A stretch of DNA of 62,546 bases from a virus, in IMG/VR virus record IMGVR_UViG_3300025013_000127, positions 1 to 62,546 of that record; one strand, given 5' to 3'. The notes under the pieces are model-generated. The model had not been told where the DNA came from and did not search any database. It saw nothing but the letters and a program-made list of their open reading frames with translations. Position numbers and translations under genes: made by a program. Numbering within the stretch: position 1 is the stretch's first letter; every line of letters begins with the position of its first letter. This document shows positions 22,318-31,502 of this stretch, one piece after another.

Positions 22318-23001
22318 ATGTCTGCGGACTTTTTGACGGCTCATCGGTTGACCATGGGCGAGGAAGGGGGCTTTGCAAATAACCCCGATGATAAGGGCGG
22401 CCCTACTTACAAGGGATGCGCCAAGAAGTTCTGGGGTCATCTGCCGCTCTGGAAAATCATCGACTGGCACTTGTCCCAGGTACCGCCCCAGCCGCGCTAC
22501 AGCTTCAAACCGGGCGCTGCTTACCGTGGGTGGGTCGCCAACTTGAACGCACGGCTGGCGGCTGATCGGGAGCTGCAGGCGAAGATTCTTTCCTTCTATC
22601 GCGAGGTGTTCTGGAAGGCTAACCGCTTGGACCAGGTGAACGATCAGCGGGTGGCGAACTGGATTTACGACCATGCGGTGAACGGCGGCGGTCGCGGCAT
22701 CGGCTGGATGCAGACGGCGGCGGGCGCCAAGCCGGATGGGGTTATCGGCCCGAAGACTGTCGCGGCGATCAACGCGGCTGATGCGATCGCGATTCTGGGG
22801 CGTGCCGAGGATGAGGCTGCTGTCTACCGGCTGGTCCGGGCGCACAGGGACCCCAGCCAGATTGCCTTTCTCCCCTCCTGGCTGAAGCGGGACGGGCTGT
22901 CCGAGAGTGAGATCCGCGCGGTCATGTTCGCCGCGTCCGATGGGGAGCTTTCCATGGCTGAGTTGAAGGAGCTGACCGCGCTGATCATCGCGACGGCTTA
23001 G
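22318..23001 (+). CDS. Endolysin, glycoside hydrolase family 108
   Basis: ATG 22318 follows GGAGG. The 227-aa protein has the GH108 N-terminal motif GEEGGFANNPDDKGGPTYKG with the catalytic Glu in EGG (E16). RVANWIYDHAVNGG and a C-terminal peptidoglycan-binding-3-like part (GVIGPKTVAAINA) follow. It cleaves peptidoglycan at lysis. No signal peptide is present, so it needs a holin. It is the first late gene. Confidence 0.9.
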   Translation: MSADFLTAHRLTMGEEGGFANNPDDKGGPTYKGCAKKFWGHLPLWKIIDWHLSQVPPQPRYSFKPGAAYRGWVANLNARLAADRELQAKILSFYREVFWKANRLDQVNDQRVANWIYDHAVNGGGRGIGWMQTAAGAKPDGVIGPKTVAAINAADAIAILGRAEDEAAVYRLVRAHRDPSQIAFLPSWLKRDGLSESEIRAVMFAASDGELSMAELKELTALIIATA

Positions 23002-23027
23002 CTGAACATATTCCTAGGGGGTGCGGC

Positions 23028-23666
23028 GTGTTTCACAAAAACAGGATAGCGGCGGTGCTGGCGATGATGGCGATGGCGGGGTTTCTCCTGATGTTCGGGG
23101 TGCTTGCCTTTTTGCGGGTGCCGCCCGAGAACAAGGATTTTTTCAACATGGGGTTCATCGCCCTGATCGGGTTCGTGAGCACCGCTTTCGGCTACTACCT
23201 GGGGAGCTCGCTGGGCTCGGCTCATAAAAACGAGCTGTTCGGCCAGACCGGCACGCTGCTTATTCCGGGGCATGACGCGGAGGATACCAGGCAGGCGGGT
23301 TTCGCCCGGCTGCCGGCGATGGCGCTTTTGGTTCTGGCGGCCGGGCTAATGCTTTTTGCGGGCTGCGCGACGGTCCAGAAGGACGGGCCCCAGGTGACAG
23401 CGGGAAAGTCTCTTCTGGCCGTCAAACAGACGATTGTCGCGGCTGCGAATACTGCAGATGTGCTTTGCAGGTCCGGCCAGATGTCGGCTGATAAATGCAC
23501 TCAGGCCAAGGCCGCTTACGAGATCTCCAAACCGGCTTACGACTCTGCCGTGGACGCGTATTTGCTGATGTCCGAAGGGGGTGATCCTGCCGCCTTCGGG
23601 GCGGCGATGACGCGGCTGCAGGGGATCGCCGGCAACATGGCGCTCTTGGCGGGAGGTGCCAATTGA
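23028..23666 (+). CDS. Holin-like protein fused to a lipoprotein-like domain
   Basis: The GTG-initiated 212-aa protein starts with two transmembrane helices (AAVLAMMAMAGFLLMFGVLA and MGFIALIGFVSTAFGYYLG), as in small phage holins. After about residue 95 a second signal-like segment MALLVLAAGLMLFAGCA contains a lipobox with Cys113. There is no ribosome site at the internal ATG (23319). It therefore looks like a fusion of holin and spanin-like lipoprotein. The lysis role follows from its position after the endolysin. Confidence 0.65.
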   Translation: MFHKNRIAAVLAMMAMAGFLLMFGVLAFLRVPPENKDFFNMGFIALIGFVSTAFGYYLGSSLGSAHKNELFGQTGTLLIPGHDAEDTRQAGFARLPAMALLVLAAGLMLFAGCATVQKDGPQVTAGKSLLAVKQTIVAAANTADVLCRSGQMSADKCTQAKAAYEISKPAYDSAVDAYLLMSEGGDPAAFGAAMTRLQGIAGNMALLAGGAN

Positions 23667-23848
23667 ACGCCGCTCAGATTGCTCAGCTAGTTATCATACT
23701 GGCTCCGATTGCCAAGGATATCGCGGTGGAGGGTAGCAAGATCGTGGCCACCATGCGGGACGACATCAGCCAGGATGAGTTGAATCTGGCGCTGGAGCTT
23801 TCCAAGTCCGTTTCGTGGCCGGCGCTTGATTTCAAGGTGGGTGCCTGA
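23663..23848 (+). CDS. Small lysis-region protein
   Basis: A TTG start at 23663 follows GGGAGGTGCC and overlaps the previous gene. The 61-aa product has a hydrophobic N-terminal helix (AQLVIILAPIAKDIAV). The function is unknown, probably connected with the lysis cassette. Confidence 0.55.
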   Translation: MNAAQIAQLVIILAPIAKDIAVEGSKIVATMRDDISQDELNLALELSKSVSWPALDFKVGA

Positions 23849-24567
23849 TGAGGTGGCACAGGAGGCCGGATAAGGGCGCGCCCCTGGTGAACCTGCAGAG
23901 GATGGCGCTTTTGGTGCTGTTGATACTGGCGGTGTACGCGGCGGGTTGGATGTGCTTGATGCCGCCGGTGGCGGAGCCGGTTGAGGTGGAAAGGCTGGTG
24001 GTGGTCCAGGTGCTGATGCCTGCGCAGTTACCGGTGGACGAGCCTGAGGTTGTGCGGGCTCCGGCGGTAATTGCCGAGAGGTCCGGGGTCGCTCGGACTG
24101 GTGCGATTGGCCCGCTCAGCTCGACGCTGGAGGCTGGCGTCGGTGATGTCCTGGTGGGGTTGGAGGAGAAGGTGGTGCCGGCGCGAGAGGCTGAGGAGTT
24201 GGAGCCTTTGATGGAGGAACTGGAGCGGGCTTCCATCGAGGCTCCGGTCGAGCGGTCGGTTGCTGCTAAGGAGCCGGTTGTGTTCTACCGCCCGGCTGCC
24301 GTGTTCGACGGCGGCACCGGGATCTCTATACTGCCTGCTGAGGTGCCGGCTGCCAACGGGGCGCGCTGGTGGGAGCTACGGGACAACCTGGGCGCGGGAA
24401 TCCGCTACGGTGTTGCGCTCGGAAACGGCGAGCCGAAGGGCACCGGGACGGCTTACGGGTTCTGGGAGTTCCTCCGGGTGAAGGATGCATTCTTCACCGG
24501 CTACGTGGAAGGCAATACGGACCGCCTGGGGAAGGCGCAGGTGGATATGCAGTGGCGCAAGCGGTGA
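23848..24567 (+). CDS. Membrane-anchored periplasmic protein of the lysis region
   Basis: The 239-aa protein has one transmembrane helix (MALLVLLILAVYAAGWMCL, residues 19-37), a valine/proline/glutamate-rich stretch (about 45-140), and a C-terminal globular part (WWELRDNLGAGIRYG). It starts one base before the previous stop. The layout suggests an envelope-spanning accessory lysis or surface protein; no family is recognised. Confidence 0.6.
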   Translation: MRWHRRPDKGAPLVNLQRMALLVLLILAVYAAGWMCLMPPVAEPVEVERLVVVQVLMPAQLPVDEPEVVRAPAVIAERSGVARTGAIGPLSSTLEAGVGDVLVGLEEKVVPAREAEELEPLMEELERASIEAPVERSVAAKEPVVFYRPAAVFDGGTGISILPAEVPAANGARWWELRDNLGAGIRYGVALGNGEPKGTGTAYGFWEFLRVKDAFFTGYVEGNTDRLGKAQVDMQWRKR

Positions 24568-24605
24568 CGATTTAGATAGTAACTCATCCACTTCAGGAGG
24601 TTGTT

Positions 24606-25022
24606 TTGGAAACCATTTCTCTCCCATTCGCCAGCTTCGTGTTTCAGACCCTAGGGCTACCCGGACTGATTTTTATCATCTGGTGGTGGGACCACAAGGT
24701 CCAGATCACCCAGCGTGAACAGGCCGAGTTACAGCATCAGAAGGATCGTGATGCCAACACGAATCAGCGTGAGTCGCATGAAAAGGAGATCACGGCAATC
24801 CTGGCTCAGTATCGGGAGGATGTTTCCAGCATCAAGCAGTTGTACCAAAACAACGCGGAGCTGGTGCGCAATTACGACCGGTCACTGGAGCGGATCGAGA
24901 AGCTTTATCAGGAGACCTTGAACGTGATCGGATTGAATACCCAGACAGCTACCAAGCTGGTTGTGGCCATCAACAACAACGATTATTGCCCGGCGGTACG
25001 GGCTGCGGGGCCGGGACGATGA
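24606..25022 (+). CDS. Membrane-anchored coiled-coil protein, possible inner-membrane spanin
   Basis: TTG 24606 follows CAGGAGG. The 138-aa product has an N-terminal transmembrane helix (TLGLPGLIFIIWWWD) and then a long coiled coil (about 33-110). This is the architecture of Rz-type i-spanins, though they normally overlap an Rz1 gene. Alternatively it is a generic membrane-tethered coiled-coil protein. Confidence 0.55.
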   Translation: METISLPFASFVFQTLGLPGLIFIIWWWDHKVQITQREQAELQHQKDRDANTNQRESHEKEITAILAQYREDVSSIKQLYQNNAELVRNYDRSLERIEKLYQETLNVIGLNTQTATKLVVAINNNDYCPAVRAAGPGR

Positions 25023-25264
25023 GCACGGAACGCGCCGCGATGCGCGGCAGGCTGGCGGAACTGAACGCCGAACGTGTACGGCTGCGCAACCGAATCCAGG
25101 GTGAGGCGACGGCGATCCGCGCCGCGCTCAACACGACGCTCACCCCTATTGATGAGCTGGACGTGCCGGTGATCGATGAGCAGTGGGACGGGCTGAAAAG
25201 CGCCTGGGCCGAGCTGTTCGGGGTGAACCAGGACATCAGGCGGCTGGAAAGGGAGTTGGCCTGA
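25019..25264 (+). CDS. Small coiled-coil protein before the terminase genes
   Basis: ATG 25019 overlaps the previous stop. The 81-aa product is helical (MRGRLAELNAERVRLRNRI) with a central hinge. Mu-like phages usually carry a small helical gene here, just before the DUF1804 gene. The function is unknown. Confidence 0.6.
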   Translation: MSTERAAMRGRLAELNAERVRLRNRIQGEATAIRAALNTTLTPIDELDVPVIDEQWDGLKSAWAELFGVNQDIRRLERELA

Positions 25265-25737
25265 TGGCTGAGAAAGGGGTGCGGGCGGAGCTGGAATCTT
25301 TGGTGCGTCAGAGCTACCTGGACACCGGTAACCTGTCCAGGGCGGCGGAGCTGCACGGGGTGTCGCGCCAGACGGCGGGCGAGTGGAAGCGTCGGGCCGG
25401 TGATGAGTGGGACAAGGCCAGGGAGAGAAAGGCAACTTTCGGCCTGCGCATGGAGAAGCTCCTGGATCGCGAGCTGACCTTTGCGGAGGAGTGTGCGGCG
25501 GGCGAGGTCGGCGGCGGCACGCTGGACAACCTCTCCAAGCTCGGTTCGTTGGTGGTGAAGTTCAAGGCGGTGGAGGCTACCGGTGGACCGAGTTACGACA
25601 AGGCGGCCGTCTTCCTGGAAAACTTGAAGTGGATGGTGGGCTTTCTGAAGGAGCATGACCAGACGGCGCTTGAGCTGCTGTCGGAGAGTTTCGAGGAGAT
25701 GGCCACGGCCTACAAGGAGCAGTGTCTAAGTGCGTAA
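25264..25737 (+). CDS. DUF1804 protein, putative terminase small subunit (Mu gp27-like)
   Basis: ATG 25264 overlaps the previous TGA. The 157-aa protein begins with an HTH region (GNLSRAAELHGVSRQTAGEW, then DEWDKARERKA), as in DUF1804, followed by a helical part. Small terminase subunits recognise phage DNA for packaging. It lies directly before the large subunit, as in Mu. Confidence 0.8.
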   Translation: MAEKGVRAELESLVRQSYLDTGNLSRAAELHGVSRQTAGEWKRRAGDEWDKARERKATFGLRMEKLLDRELTFAEECAAGEVGGGTLDNLSKLGSLVVKFKAVEATGGPSYDKAAVFLENLKWMVGFLKEHDQTALELLSESFEEMATAYKEQCLSA

Positions 25738-27244
25738 GAAGATCAACCTCACTGAAGGCCAGTATGACAAGCAGGTGGACGAACTCAAGAAGTGGATCCG
25801 CGAAAGCGTCTCCCCCTTCGAGAACGATACGCCTGCCAAGAAGAAGGCGCGCAAGGAGCGCGGCCAGGTTGATCTGTTGTTTTTCTTCCAGACCTACCTG
25901 CCGCATTACTTCAGTTGCGAATTCGGCGAGTGTCATCCGGAATGGCAAGAGGTGACCGAGCTTCAGGATAGCTTTGCCGTGGTCGGGGCCCCGCGCGAGA
26001 TGGCGAAGTCGACCTTCTTCACCCTGGGTAATCCGGTGCATAAGATCTGCTATGCCCTGAAACGCTTTATCTGGCCCTGCTCCGATACGCATGAGCAGGC
26101 GGCCGGTTTCAGTCTGCAGATAAAACTCGAACTGGAGGAGAACCCGCGCATCAGGCACGACTTCGGAAACCTGAAGACGAAGAACTGGAGCGATGACGAT
26201 TTCGAGACGTCGAACGGTGTGAAGGTCTTGGCCCGGGGGCGGGGCGACAAAGTCAGGGGCATCAGGTACCGCCAGCATCGTCCGGACATGGCGATCTTTG
26301 ACGACATGGAAAACGATGAGACGGTGGAGAACCCCCGCACCACCAAGAAAATCTTGAACTGGATGCGCGGCGCGGTGCTGGGCTCCCTGGGCAAGGGCTA
26401 CTCTGCGATCATGGTCGGCAACCTGTTTCATCCGCTCTCCGCGATCTGCCAACTGATCGCGGACGTGGATGATGAGGGGAACAAGCGCTACTTCTCCCGG
26501 GTCTACCATTTGATCATTGATGAGGGTGGACCTGAGGAGCGATCCCTTTGGCCGGCGAACTGGCCCATGGAGCGCATCCTTCAGAAGAGGCACGATGTCG
26601 GCTCGTACACCTTCAACAAGGAGTATATGAATAAGGTGGGGACCGAGGACACGCCTTTCCCAGAGGACCTGGTGAAGTACCACGGCCGGATCGAGATGGT
26701 GAACCGCAAGCTGCTCTTCGTGACGGCGATCGATCCCTCCGCTACCGCCACCAGCGGCTCGGACTTCAAGGCCGTGGTTACTTATGGCTTCGACCCGAAG
26801 GACATGCTTTTCCCCTGCATGCACGCCTGGATTAAGCGCCGTTCCATCAACGAGATGCTTGCCGCGGCTTATCAGCAAAACGACCAGTACCCGGGCGTGG
26901 TGGCCATAGAGGACAACATGCTGAAGGATTTCCTGCACCAGGCTATTCACAACTATGCCAAGGAGGTCGGGCGCTATCTCCCCTGGGCGCCGATGCAGCA
27001 CAGCACCAACAAGATCGGCAGGATCGTGGGTACCTGCTCTTATCTCTGGGAGCACGGCAAGATGCTGTTCGAGAAGGGACAGAGCGACCAGGCCAAGCTG
27101 ATCGAGCAGTTCGTCTACATCTACAACGCCACGGTGAACGATGACGGGCCCGATGCCGCCGAAATGGCGATCAGCAAGCTGATGGGCGGGATGGGGATTA
27201 AAACGACCGATGCTTTACCGGCATTTACGGAGGCGGCTGCATGA
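25730..27244 (+). CDS. Terminase large subunit (Mu gp28-like)
   Basis: The GTG-initiated 504-aa protein has an ATPase domain with a Walker-A-like GAPREMAKST (86-95) and Walker B IFDDMEND (189-196). A nuclease domain follows, with the first acidic residue in VTAIDPSA (D335). It drives headful DNA packaging into the capsid. It overlaps the small subunit by eight bases. Confidence 0.92.
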   Translation: MRKKINLTEGQYDKQVDELKKWIRESVSPFENDTPAKKKARKERGQVDLLFFFQTYLPHYFSCEFGECHPEWQEVTELQDSFAVVGAPREMAKSTFFTLGNPVHKICYALKRFIWPCSDTHEQAAGFSLQIKLELEENPRIRHDFGNLKTKNWSDDDFETSNGVKVLARGRGDKVRGIRYRQHRPDMAIFDDMENDETVENPRTTKKILNWMRGAVLGSLGKGYSAIMVGNLFHPLSAICQLIADVDDEGNKRYFSRVYHLIIDEGGPEERSLWPANWPMERILQKRHDVGSYTFNKEYMNKVGTEDTPFPEDLVKYHGRIEMVNRKLLFVTAIDPSATATSGSDFKAVVTYGFDPKDMLFPCMHAWIKRRSINEMLAAAYQQNDQYPGVVAIEDNMLKDFLHQAIHNYAKEVGRYLPWAPMQHSTNKIGRIVGTCSYLWEHGKMLFEKGQSDQAKLIEQFVYIYNATVNDDGPDAAEMAISKLMGGMGIKTTDALPAFTEAAA

Positions 27245-29526
27245 AGTGGAGAAACCCGTTCGCCAAAGTACGCCCGGAGGTCCGACCGGGTCAGGAGTCG
27301 GTCTCTGAAGACGGTATTAACGGCATTATCGGCAAGCTGTCGGGGTTCTACAACTTCAGCGCAGCGCCTTTCGATTTGCGCTCGTTGGAGGTGCTTGAGC
27401 TTCTAGGGATGCTCAATCCGGATGTGTCCCAGGCGCTCTCGATCTGGGTCAACCTGGGCAATACGGGACACGAGGTTGAGGTTGAGGCGCGGAACCCTCA
27501 GGTCGTGCTCGACCGGCTCAATGAGCTGGCGGCCACCGTGTACCAGACGGGTGGCGGAGTGGACGGCATGGTTAATCATTTTCTGCGCCAGATCCCGCTA
27601 ATGGGGGCGCTCTCCGCGGAGTGGGTGGTTGCCGATCGGATTCAGGACGGGCTGGTGGATTGCGCGGTGGTGCCGGTAAAGCGAATCCGCTGGCAGCGGG
27701 TTGACGGCAGGTGGGCTCCCTTCCAGGTTACCAATATGATCACCGGCGGCAACATGGGCCATATCGCGCTCAATCCGGTGACATACAGTTGCATGCCGCT
27801 GATCACCAATGACGGCTCACCCTACCCTATTCCTCCGTTTCTGGCCTGCCTGAAGAATATAGAGGTCCAGCTGGATGCGACGGACAATATCGGCAGCATC
27901 ATCCGCAAGATGGGGATTTTGGGTTTCATTGACGTCTCGATGAAGATCCCGGATCAGAAGCCCGGCGAAACCGATGAGGCGTACCAGGTTCGAATGACTG
28001 CGCGGCTGCAGGCGTACGCCAAGGCTTATAAGACGAACCTCGCTAAGGGGGTCAGCGTTCATTACGATGACCAGGAGATCAAACACAACGCGACCAACGC
28101 CGGCGCGGCGGGCGGGGCTAAGAGCATCTGGGAGATGAACGAAGAGCAGATTTTCAGCGCCTTGGATATCCCTCCCAGCATGTGCGGCCGTTCGTATTCA
28201 TCGACTGAGACCTATGCCGCCGTGGATTTCGAGCGTCTGGGCACCAAGCTGATCAATGCTCGGCGCATCATCAAGCGGTTCCTGGAGAAAGGCTACATGC
28301 TGGATCTGCTGCTGCGCGGGATCGATGCCAAGGTGTGTGTATCGTTTAACGCTCAATCCTCCTTCAAGGAAAAGGAGAAGGCGGACGCGGAGAAGATCCG
28401 GATCGAGAACGTGCTGGCCAAGCGTGACGGCGGGATCATCAACGATGATGAGGCGGCTCAGGAGTTGGGGTACGAGAAGGCTACCGGGCGGCTCCCGGGG
28501 GACTCGGCGCCGGATGGGTTCTTCGGGGAGGCCAAGCGGTTCAGTTTCAACCGGGTGAAGGGCAAGTACGAGTTCGTTCAGGAGCGGATCGTGGTGCTGG
28601 AGACTCCGGAGGACGATCGCAGGGATCAGAGCTATCAGGCTGCGCTGGAGAGTGTGCTGGTTGGGGCGGAGGAGGCGGCGATCGCGGCGGCGTTGACCGC
28701 GGCCGAGAAGGAGTACTCCTCCGCACAGGCGTTCGCGAAGGCAGTCTATGCGGCCTTTGCCGGGACGCTACGTGCGGAGATCGCCAAGGCTCCGGTGATG
28801 AGGGTGTGTAAGAGGTTTGTCGGCGATGAGTGGCGCCGCTGGAGGTACGAGGACAAGAATCATTTGACGGTCGGACCTCGGACCAGTCTGGCTGGTGGGA
28901 CCGGTCTGGCTGGTCGGACAAGGCGGGCCGCACTTGAGGGAATCGACATCGGCTTGGTCGACAAGAACGCGCTGCGCTACATCACAAATGTGGAGGAGTT
29001 CTACTTCGGACGGGGCAACTATCTCGCCCAGGACGATGTGACGGGCCGGCAGTTCGTCTCCTGGCTCCAGGAGGAGTACATCGCGAAGGGGCTCAATATC
29101 CGGGACGAGGCTACCTGGGATGAGTTCAAGGGGCTCTTCACGAAGCTGGTGGAGGAAACCAGCTACCAGAAGATCGAACAGATCGTCTCGACTACGATGG
29201 GACGCATCCAGAACATGGGCCAGACTCTGTCGCTCTACGAGGCGGGGATCAAGACTTATCAGATCGTGGGGCCCCGCACGGCTCCGATCTGCAAATACTG
29301 CCTGGCGATGCTGGGACGGAAGTTCAGCGTGAAAGTGGCGGCGCAACGCTTGGCGCAGGTGCTGGATAAGGGTTTCGAGAAGCCGGAGGATCTCCCCCCT
29401 TTCCTGAGCTCGAAATATCATGTCGAGACGGTGGAGGAGATGAGCGACAAGGAGCTCCAGGATGCCGGTTTCGAGACTCCCCCCTTTCACCCCAAATGCA
29501 GGCATCGGAAGGCGGCAGTGGAGTAG
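27241..29526 (+). CDS. Portal protein (DUF935) fused to a MuF-type head morphogenesis domain
   Basis: Residues 1 to about 440 are a DUF935 portal (MNEEQIFSALDIPPSMCGRS is a characteristic stretch). Residues about 600-761 match the minor head/MuF domain (GRIQNMGQTLSLYEAGIKTY, then APICKYCLAMLGR and the final FHPKCRHR). In Mu these are separate genes, gp29 and gpF. The link region (480-560) holds a short tandem nucleotide repeat. The portal forms the DNA channel; MuF joins the early head. Confidence 0.88.
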   Translation: MKWRNPFAKVRPEVRPGQESVSEDGINGIIGKLSGFYNFSAAPFDLRSLEVLELLGMLNPDVSQALSIWVNLGNTGHEVEVEARNPQVVLDRLNELAATVYQTGGGVDGMVNHFLRQIPLMGALSAEWVVADRIQDGLVDCAVVPVKRIRWQRVDGRWAPFQVTNMITGGNMGHIALNPVTYSCMPLITNDGSPYPIPPFLACLKNIEVQLDATDNIGSIIRKMGILGFIDVSMKIPDQKPGETDEAYQVRMTARLQAYAKAYKTNLAKGVSVHYDDQEIKHNATNAGAAGGAKSIWEMNEEQIFSALDIPPSMCGRSYSSTETYAAVDFERLGTKLINARRIIKRFLEKGYMLDLLLRGIDAKVCVSFNAQSSFKEKEKADAEKIRIENVLAKRDGGIINDDEAAQELGYEKATGRLPGDSAPDGFFGEAKRFSFNRVKGKYEFVQERIVVLETPEDDRRDQSYQAALESVLVGAEEAAIAAALTAAEKEYSSAQAFAKAVYAAFAGTLRAEIAKAPVMRVCKRFVGDEWRRWRYEDKNHLTVGPRTSLAGGTGLAGRTRRAALEGIDIGLVDKNALRYITNVEEFYFGRGNYLAQDDVTGRQFVSWLQEEYIAKGLNIRDEATWDEFKGLFTKLVEETSYQKIEQIVSTTMGRIQNMGQTLSLYEAGIKTYQIVGPRTAPICKYCLAMLGRKFSVKVAAQRLAQVLDKGFEKPEDLPPFLSSKYHVETVEEMSDKELQDAGFETPPFHPKCRHRKAAVE
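28881..28916 (+). repeat. Tandem 18-nt repeat inside the portal-MuF gene
   Basis: GACCAGTCTGGCTGGTGG is followed directly by GACCGGTCTGGCTGGTCG (16 of 18 identical). The pair encodes TSLAGGTGLAGR in the linker. It stays in frame and resembles GGACC/CGGAC repeats elsewhere in the late region. Confidence 0.7.
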
Positions 29527-29612
29527 TTGCATTAGCAAGGGGGCGATACCCCGTTCATGAACTAGATTTCGGCGTCTCAGGGCGCTATTGAGTGGTCATC
29601 AGGGAGGCGGTT

Positions 29613-30719
29613 ATGGCTGGAGAGGATAGAAAACAGTTTCAGGTGATCAAGGAGGGGTTTGCCCGGGCTACTTTCGGCGGGGCGCTTTCGGGGTGCAGTA
29701 CCGCTTCGGTGGGTGGCGCTATCAAGCTGGCGGCGCTGGAGGATAACGGAGGGTTGGACCCGGCGGAATTTTTCACCACCAACTCTAGGTTGCTCTCGAT
29801 GGCGGTGACGCCTTACCGGAAATTCGACTTTACCCAGGACGGGGTGCTGAAGTCGGCGGTCGGGATGTTCGAGGGGTTGACGCTGTACGCGAACCATCGG
29901 GCGGACGTGAACGACTGGAAGGGGTTGGTCCAGGACTGCGTATGGGACGACAAGAACGACCCCCCCGGGATCAACGCGATGCTGGTGATCGACAAGACGG
30001 TGGACCCGAAGCTGGCGCGCGGGGTTGAGATAAAGGCGCTGCGCAGCGTTTCGGTGACCATCTGGTTCGAGTACCAGCGCTCGCATCCGGATCTCGCCAA
30101 CTTTTACGACCGGCTCGGTGAGGTCGTGGACGGCGCCATGGTGCGTTTTATCGTTACCAAGATCACCCAGGCCGGGGAGGTTTCGATTGTTTGGGAGGGG
30201 GAGGATCCTTTCGCGAAGACGTTTTCTGCGGGGGCTCCGGACGGATCTGACGGATTGGACCGATTTGGAAAATCACAAATTACGGGGGACGAAGAAATGA
30301 AGTTAAGCGCGGGGGTATTGGCGGTGCTCGGCATCGCGGCGGGTGTGGAGCTGACGGGGACGATGATCGAGGAGAAGGTGCTGGCTCTCGGCGCCAGGGC
30401 TGACGCTCTGAAGGCGGACGCGGCGGTCGGGGTGCTTACCTTGAAGGAGGCGCGCGAGCGGGCGGTGACGCTTTACAAGGCCGGCAAGGGGGAGAAGGCG
30501 GTGGAGTCCTTCGTGACTTCCGTGCTGGAGAAGGCGGACCTGGTCACGGCGCGGGCATACTGCCTGGAGTACGAGGGCGAGGTGGAGAAGAGCGTGCCGC
30601 TGGCTTGCCCGAAGTGCGGGGAGAAGCTGAGCCGGCGGAGTTCGGTACCGGAGCCCGCGGGCGGGGAACTCGGCGCCGGCGCCGGAGGCAAGAGGATTGA
30701 GGATTTCAAGGTCGCTTAG
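29613..30719 (+). CDS. Putative head maturation protease/scaffold
   Basis: ATG 29613 follows GGGAGGCGG; the frame upstream is untranslated. The 368-aa protein has an N-terminal domain resembling prohead proteases (VGMFEGLTLYANHRADVNDW, then LRSVSVTIWFEY) and a helical scaffold-like second half after about residue 225. It ends with a CPKCGEK motif and glycine-rich tail. Its place between portal/MuF and capsid genes matches Mu gpI. The catalytic residues are not certain. Confidence 0.7.
   Translation: MAGEDRKQFQVIKEGFARATFGGALSGCSTASVGGAIKLAALEDNGGLDPAEFFTTNSRLLSMAVTPYRKFDFTQDGVLKSAVGMFEGLTLYANHRADVNDWKGLVQDCVWDDKNDPPGINAMLVIDKTVDPKLARGVEIKALRSVSVTIWFEYQRSHPDLANFYDRLGEVVDGAMVRFIVTKITQAGEVSIVWEGEDPFAKTFSAGAPDGSDGLDRFGKSQITGDEEMKLSAGVLAVLGIAAGVELTGTMIEEKVLALGARADALKADAAVGVLTLKEARERAVTLYKAGKGEKAVESFVTSVLEKADLVTARAYCLEYEGEVEKSVPLACPKCGEKLSRRSSVPEPAGGELGAGAGGKRIEDFKVA
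30238..30264 (+). repeat. Three degenerate 9-nt repeats inside the protease gene
   Basis: CGGACGGAT, CTGACGGAT and TGGACCGAT stand in tandem and encode PDGSDGLDR at the junction of the protease and scaffold parts. The same 9-mer is duplicated at 31503-31520. Confidence 0.65.
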
Positions 30720-30781
30720 CTGATGGGCTGAATGGACTTCGTGGACTGCATGGGCCTGAGGGCCAATAAAAGGAGCTTCGT

Positions 30782-31495
30782 ATGTGGGATGTCGGTTTTG
30801 ACGGGATAGGGGTGGAGGTCGCTACGCTGCTTATCGCCGCAGGGATCGTGGCGGCGGATCTGGGCAAGCTGGTGAAGCCGAGCGCCAACGGGACCGTGGA
30901 TCTTTGCGCCGCGGAGGATAACTTCTACGGCGTGATGGTGGGGGTGGACCTGGACGGCAGGATGAACTCGGCTTCGGTGCAGCGAAAGGGTTTCAGAGAG
31001 CTGGCCTACACAGGCGCTCCGGGGCTCGGGTACCAAGAGTTGGTGGCGAACGGGCTGGGCGGCGTGAAGCCGCCGGCGGCGGCGGTCAAGGCGACCTTGC
31101 TCACCGGCGTGGTGGCGAACAATAACGCCCTTACCTGGCTGGCGAAGTGGGCCGGGCTGCCGGGTAACGAGATCAGCTTGACGCTGCTCGACCCGGCGGG
31201 GAATGACCAGGCGCTTTCGGTGGACGTGGTCGGTAGGGACATCATCGTGAGCCTGGCCACGAGCGGCGCCGGTGCGATCGTCTCCACGGGTGCCGAGGTG
31301 ATCGCGGCCATCGAGGCGAGCCCGGCGGCGGATCTGGTGACGGTGGACAATACCGGGGTCTCGACGGGCGCCGCGGCGGTTGTGGCGGTTGCCGAAACGG
31401 ATCTGGCGGGGGGCGCGGACGGCGGCGAGGGGCGCATGCTCTGGGTCGTGAGCAAGGATGCGGGCGCGGGCACGCTGGTGGTGGATCTGGGGTAA
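30782..31495 (+). CDS. Capsid decoration-like protein (DUF2190-type) with C-terminal extension
   Basis: ATG 30782 follows AAAAGGAG. The first about 100 residues (VAADLGKLVKPSANGTVDLC, MVGVDLDGRMNSASVQRKG) resemble small DUF2190-like decoration or stabilisation proteins. The remaining about 130 residues form a glycine/alanine-rich beta domain (NNNALTWLAKWAGLPGNEIS). The same fold recurs in this phage as inserts in the sheath protein. It sits just before the major capsid gene. Confidence 0.65.
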   Translation: MWDVGFDGIGVEVATLLIAAGIVAADLGKLVKPSANGTVDLCAAEDNFYGVMVGVDLDGRMNSASVQRKGFRELAYTGAPGLGYQELVANGLGGVKPPAAAVKATLLTGVVANNNALTWLAKWAGLPGNEISLTLLDPAGNDQALSVDVVGRDIIVSLATSGAGAIVSTGAEVIAAIEASPAADLVTVDNTGVSTGAAAVVAVAETDLAGGADGGEGRMLWVVSKDAGAGTLVVDLG

Positions 31496-31502
31496 CCCTT
31501 CC

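Noticed and set aside
25577-27055. Long leftward frame antisense to the terminase gene
   Set aside because: A high-GC shadow: the plus-strand terminase has clear ATPase and nuclease motifs and fits the operon.
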